Positions 6,551 to 8,014 of a stretch of DNA of 8,014 bases are shown piece by piece (position 1 is the stretch's first letter; the number at the start of each line of letters is the position of its first letter). Both the position numbers and the translations under genes were made by a program. This DNA is from an uncultured Eubacterium sp. (GTDB lineage Bacteria; Bacillota; Clostridia; Lachnospirales; Lachnospiraceae), in contig URAI01000101.1 in the NCBI GenBank assembly GCA_900545725.1, positions 1 through 8,014 on the forward strand. Reading direction: 5' to 3'. Under the pieces are notes generated by a model that saw only the letters and a program-made list of their open reading frames with translations, was not told where the DNA came from and searched no databases.

Positions 6551-6568
6551 ACTATCTCCATTTCCGAC

Positions 6569-7852
6569 TTACACTCCCATTATATGGACTACAAAATAAT
6601 TATTTTCCTCAGTTATATTAATATCGCCATTGTATTTTTCTACAAGCTTTTTAATGCTCTTTATTCCATAGCCATGACCGGTATCGTCCTTATTAGTTGT
6701 ATTAAGCTGTGGATTATTCCTAAGTACCGACGTGCCTATATAATTTCTTATAATTATATTATTCATACCCATTCTTTTAAACATCTGTATATCAATGAAT
6801 CTGTTCACCGGCTCCTGCTTTAAGGAGCTTTCAATTGCATTGTCGAGAAGGTTTGATAATATTATTGATATATCCATCTCTCTGTCCGCCATAAAGTCAG
6901 TTGTTATTTCGGTATTATATTTTATGTTATTCTTCTTGCATCTTCTTAACTTATCACATATTACATAATTGATTATATCATTCCCTTTTATATAGCATAT
7001 AACTGACTTTTGCGAATCTAATTTATATACATATCTGCCAAACTCATCTTCCAGCTCTGATATTTTATTATTTCTTAACATATCCATCCATATATTAATC
7101 ATATGTTTTATGTCATGTCTTTGAATATTAATCTCTTCCTGCTTTTTACTTACCTGTTTGAATAATTCCTTCTGGCTGTTAAGCTTCGTTACTATCTGTC
7201 TGGTCTCTGTGAGTCTGTTATTAATTATATGAATCCTTATGCATAAAATAATTACACCAGCCAATATACCTATAATAGATATTCCAATTAATAAAAGTCC
7301 TGTCTGTTCATCGCCTGCTGCTTTAAGTGCCAAGGATTCCTGTGTTAATTCACACATAAGAAATATTGATATAAGAAAAAGTGCTATTATAATACATATT
7401 TCAAAATTCCCTAATCTCATTTTGTTAAATTCTTTTTTTAGCATTATGAAATAAGAAAGATAACAAAGTGTCCTAGTTATTATGATTATCATAATAAAAG
7501 AAATAATATCCCTGTTAATTAATGTATCAATACTTTCTCCTGTTGTATATGACAACACCAGCATTACAATTGATGTACTTATAACATAAGGTACATAAGC
7601 AATAACGCTCCAGGCAAACCTGTCTATAATATGTCCTTTTAGACATGACATGCAGTAACACATATTTAAAAATATTATCAGTGCCATCTGCACTGCAAAG
7701 TTATCCTCAAGAAAATATGAAAACATCACTTCAAGCGAAAATATCATAAATACATATACTGCATTAATATTCTTTTTTCCAAGCTTTAATGTCAGAAATC
7801 CCAGTATACTGACCGCATCAATTACACTTGTTATTCCATTAATTGTATTCAT
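6569..7852 (-). CDS. GHKL-family sensor histidine kinase (AgrC/VirS-like)
   Basis: Membrane sensor kinase predicted to phosphorylate the LytTR regulator encoded 18 bases downstream. With the ATG at 7852 it is 427 residues. That start has AAGAGG about nine bases upstream; an ATG 14 codons earlier (7894) lacks any Shine-Dalgarno. The N-terminal half has about seven hydrophobic segments (near residues 5-23, 28-48, 52-72, 80-102, 116-136, 149-167 and 185-209). A charged, probably coiled linker then leads to the H-box QRHDIKH, with the likely phospho-acceptor His246. The ATPase domain shows the N-box SNLLDNAIES (Asn334, Asn338) and a glycine-rich GHGYGIKSI box (392-400). The H-box followed by N and G boxes without a classic HisKA domain is the GHKL/AgrC type. 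Known relatives bind extracellular peptides through the membrane domain; the ligand here is unknown. No AgrD-like gene is seen nearby. Confidence 0.93.
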   Translation of the reverse strand: MNTINGITSVIDAVSILGFLTLKLGKKNINAVYVFMIFSLEVMFSYFLEDNFAVQMALIIFLNMCYCMSCLKGHIIDRFAWSVIAYVPYVISTSIVMLVLSYTTGESIDTLINRDIISFIMIIIITRTLCYLSYFIMLKKEFNKMRLGNFEICIIIALFLISIFLMCELTQESLALKAAGDEQTGLLLIGISIIGILAGVIILCIRIHIINNRLTETRQIVTKLNSQKELFKQVSKKQEEINIQRHDIKHMINIWMDMLRNNKISELEDEFGRYVYKLDSQKSVICYIKGNDIINYVICDKLRRCKKNNIKYNTEITTDFMADREMDISIILSNLLDNAIESSLKQEPVNRFIDIQMFKRMGMNNIIIRNYIGTSVLRNNPQLNTTNKDDTGHGYGIKSIKKLVEKYNGDINITEENNYFVVHIMGV

Positions 7853-7895
7853 ATATTTTTTCCTCTTAAAATGTACAAAAATGTCTTTTTTCATA

Positions 7896-7924
7896 TGTCA
7901 TTTGACACTATCTATTTAAGTATA
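7896..7924 (-). promoter_or_regulatory. Possible promoter with palindromic operator upstream of the kinase gene
   Basis: On the minus strand a TATACT -10-like hexamer (7924-7919) is followed closely by the interrupted palindrome TGTCAAATGACA (7907-7896), whose 5-bp arms flank two bases. A palindrome at or just after the expected transcription start is a typical repressor position. No good -35 hexamer is visible 16-18 bases upstream of the -10, so the promoter assignment is weak. The kinase could instead be transcribed from further upstream with the preceding gene. Confidence 0.25.
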
Positions 7925-7943
7925 AAACATTTAAGATATAAGC

Positions 7944-8014
7944 TTATACCTGTCTTTTATTTTTTATAAAATTTTTTACATATAACATAATACCACCTGC
8001 TATAACCACTATCG
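7944..8014 (-). CDS. 3' end of an unidentified gene (C-terminal 22 residues only)
   Basis: One minus-strand frame stays open from the window edge to a TAA at 7946-7944. It encodes a hydrophobic stretch (IVVIAGGIMLYV) followed by a basic tail (KNFIKNKRQV), which is what the last transmembrane helix and cytoplasmic tail of a membrane protein look like. It lies 91 bases upstream of the preferred histidine kinase start on the same strand. In agr-like loci this position may hold an AgrB-type peptidase or a transporter subunit, but 22 residues cannot distinguish these. A second frame also stays open for 19 codons but reads less like protein. The gene's identity needs sequence beyond the window. Confidence 0.45.
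   Translation of the reverse strand, partial: IVVIAGGIMLYVKNFIKNKRQV

Overview
This AT-rich window looks like a low-GC Firmicute, most likely a gut Clostridia/Lachnospiraceae-type genome. That placement is inferred from codon usage, purine-rich GGAGG-type ribosome binding sites and gene content, not from a search. All supported genes are on the minus strand, so transcription runs from high to low coordinates.

Region 1 (about 8014 to 5855) is a two-component system. After the last codons of an unidentified upstream gene (7944-8014) come a polytopic GHKL (AgrC/VirS-like) sensor histidine kinase (7852-6569) and a LytTR-family response regulator (6550-5855), 18 bases apart. A long hairpin with a U-tract (5808-5725) follows the regulator and probably terminates this unit.

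Region 2 (5854-5523) is the only long stretch without a supported gene. Besides the hairpin it holds two tandem 20-bp repeats (5679-5640) just upstream of a weak -35 and a perfect TATAAT -10 (5616-5611). This layout fits an activator-dependent promoter for the LytTR regulator encoded next door. A 14-bp palindrome (5564-5551) lies in the leader.

Region 3 (5522 to 51) looks like the target operon. It has two tandem paralogous single-pass proteins with an extracytoplasmic domain, a six-helix ABC-2-like permease, a third single-pass extracytoplasmic protein translationally coupled to it (TAATG overlap), a second six-helix membrane protein, an ABC ATPase of the BcrA/LanF type, and a third six-helix permease after a 182-base gap. 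The ATPase has Glu where the Q-loop Gln normally sits (the 'E-loop' of lantibiotic-immunity ATPases).

The most economical reading is a sensor-controlled ABC module that handles a membrane-active peptide or other envelope stress, related to BcrAB/LanFEG-type immunity systems. It is unusual in having three predicted permease-like subunits and three membrane-anchored outer-face proteins for one visible ATPase. No structural gene for a bacteriocin, no AgrD-like signal peptide and no modification enzyme is visible, so the ligand is unknown. There is no sign of tRNA, rRNA, CRISPR, transposase or integrase in the window.
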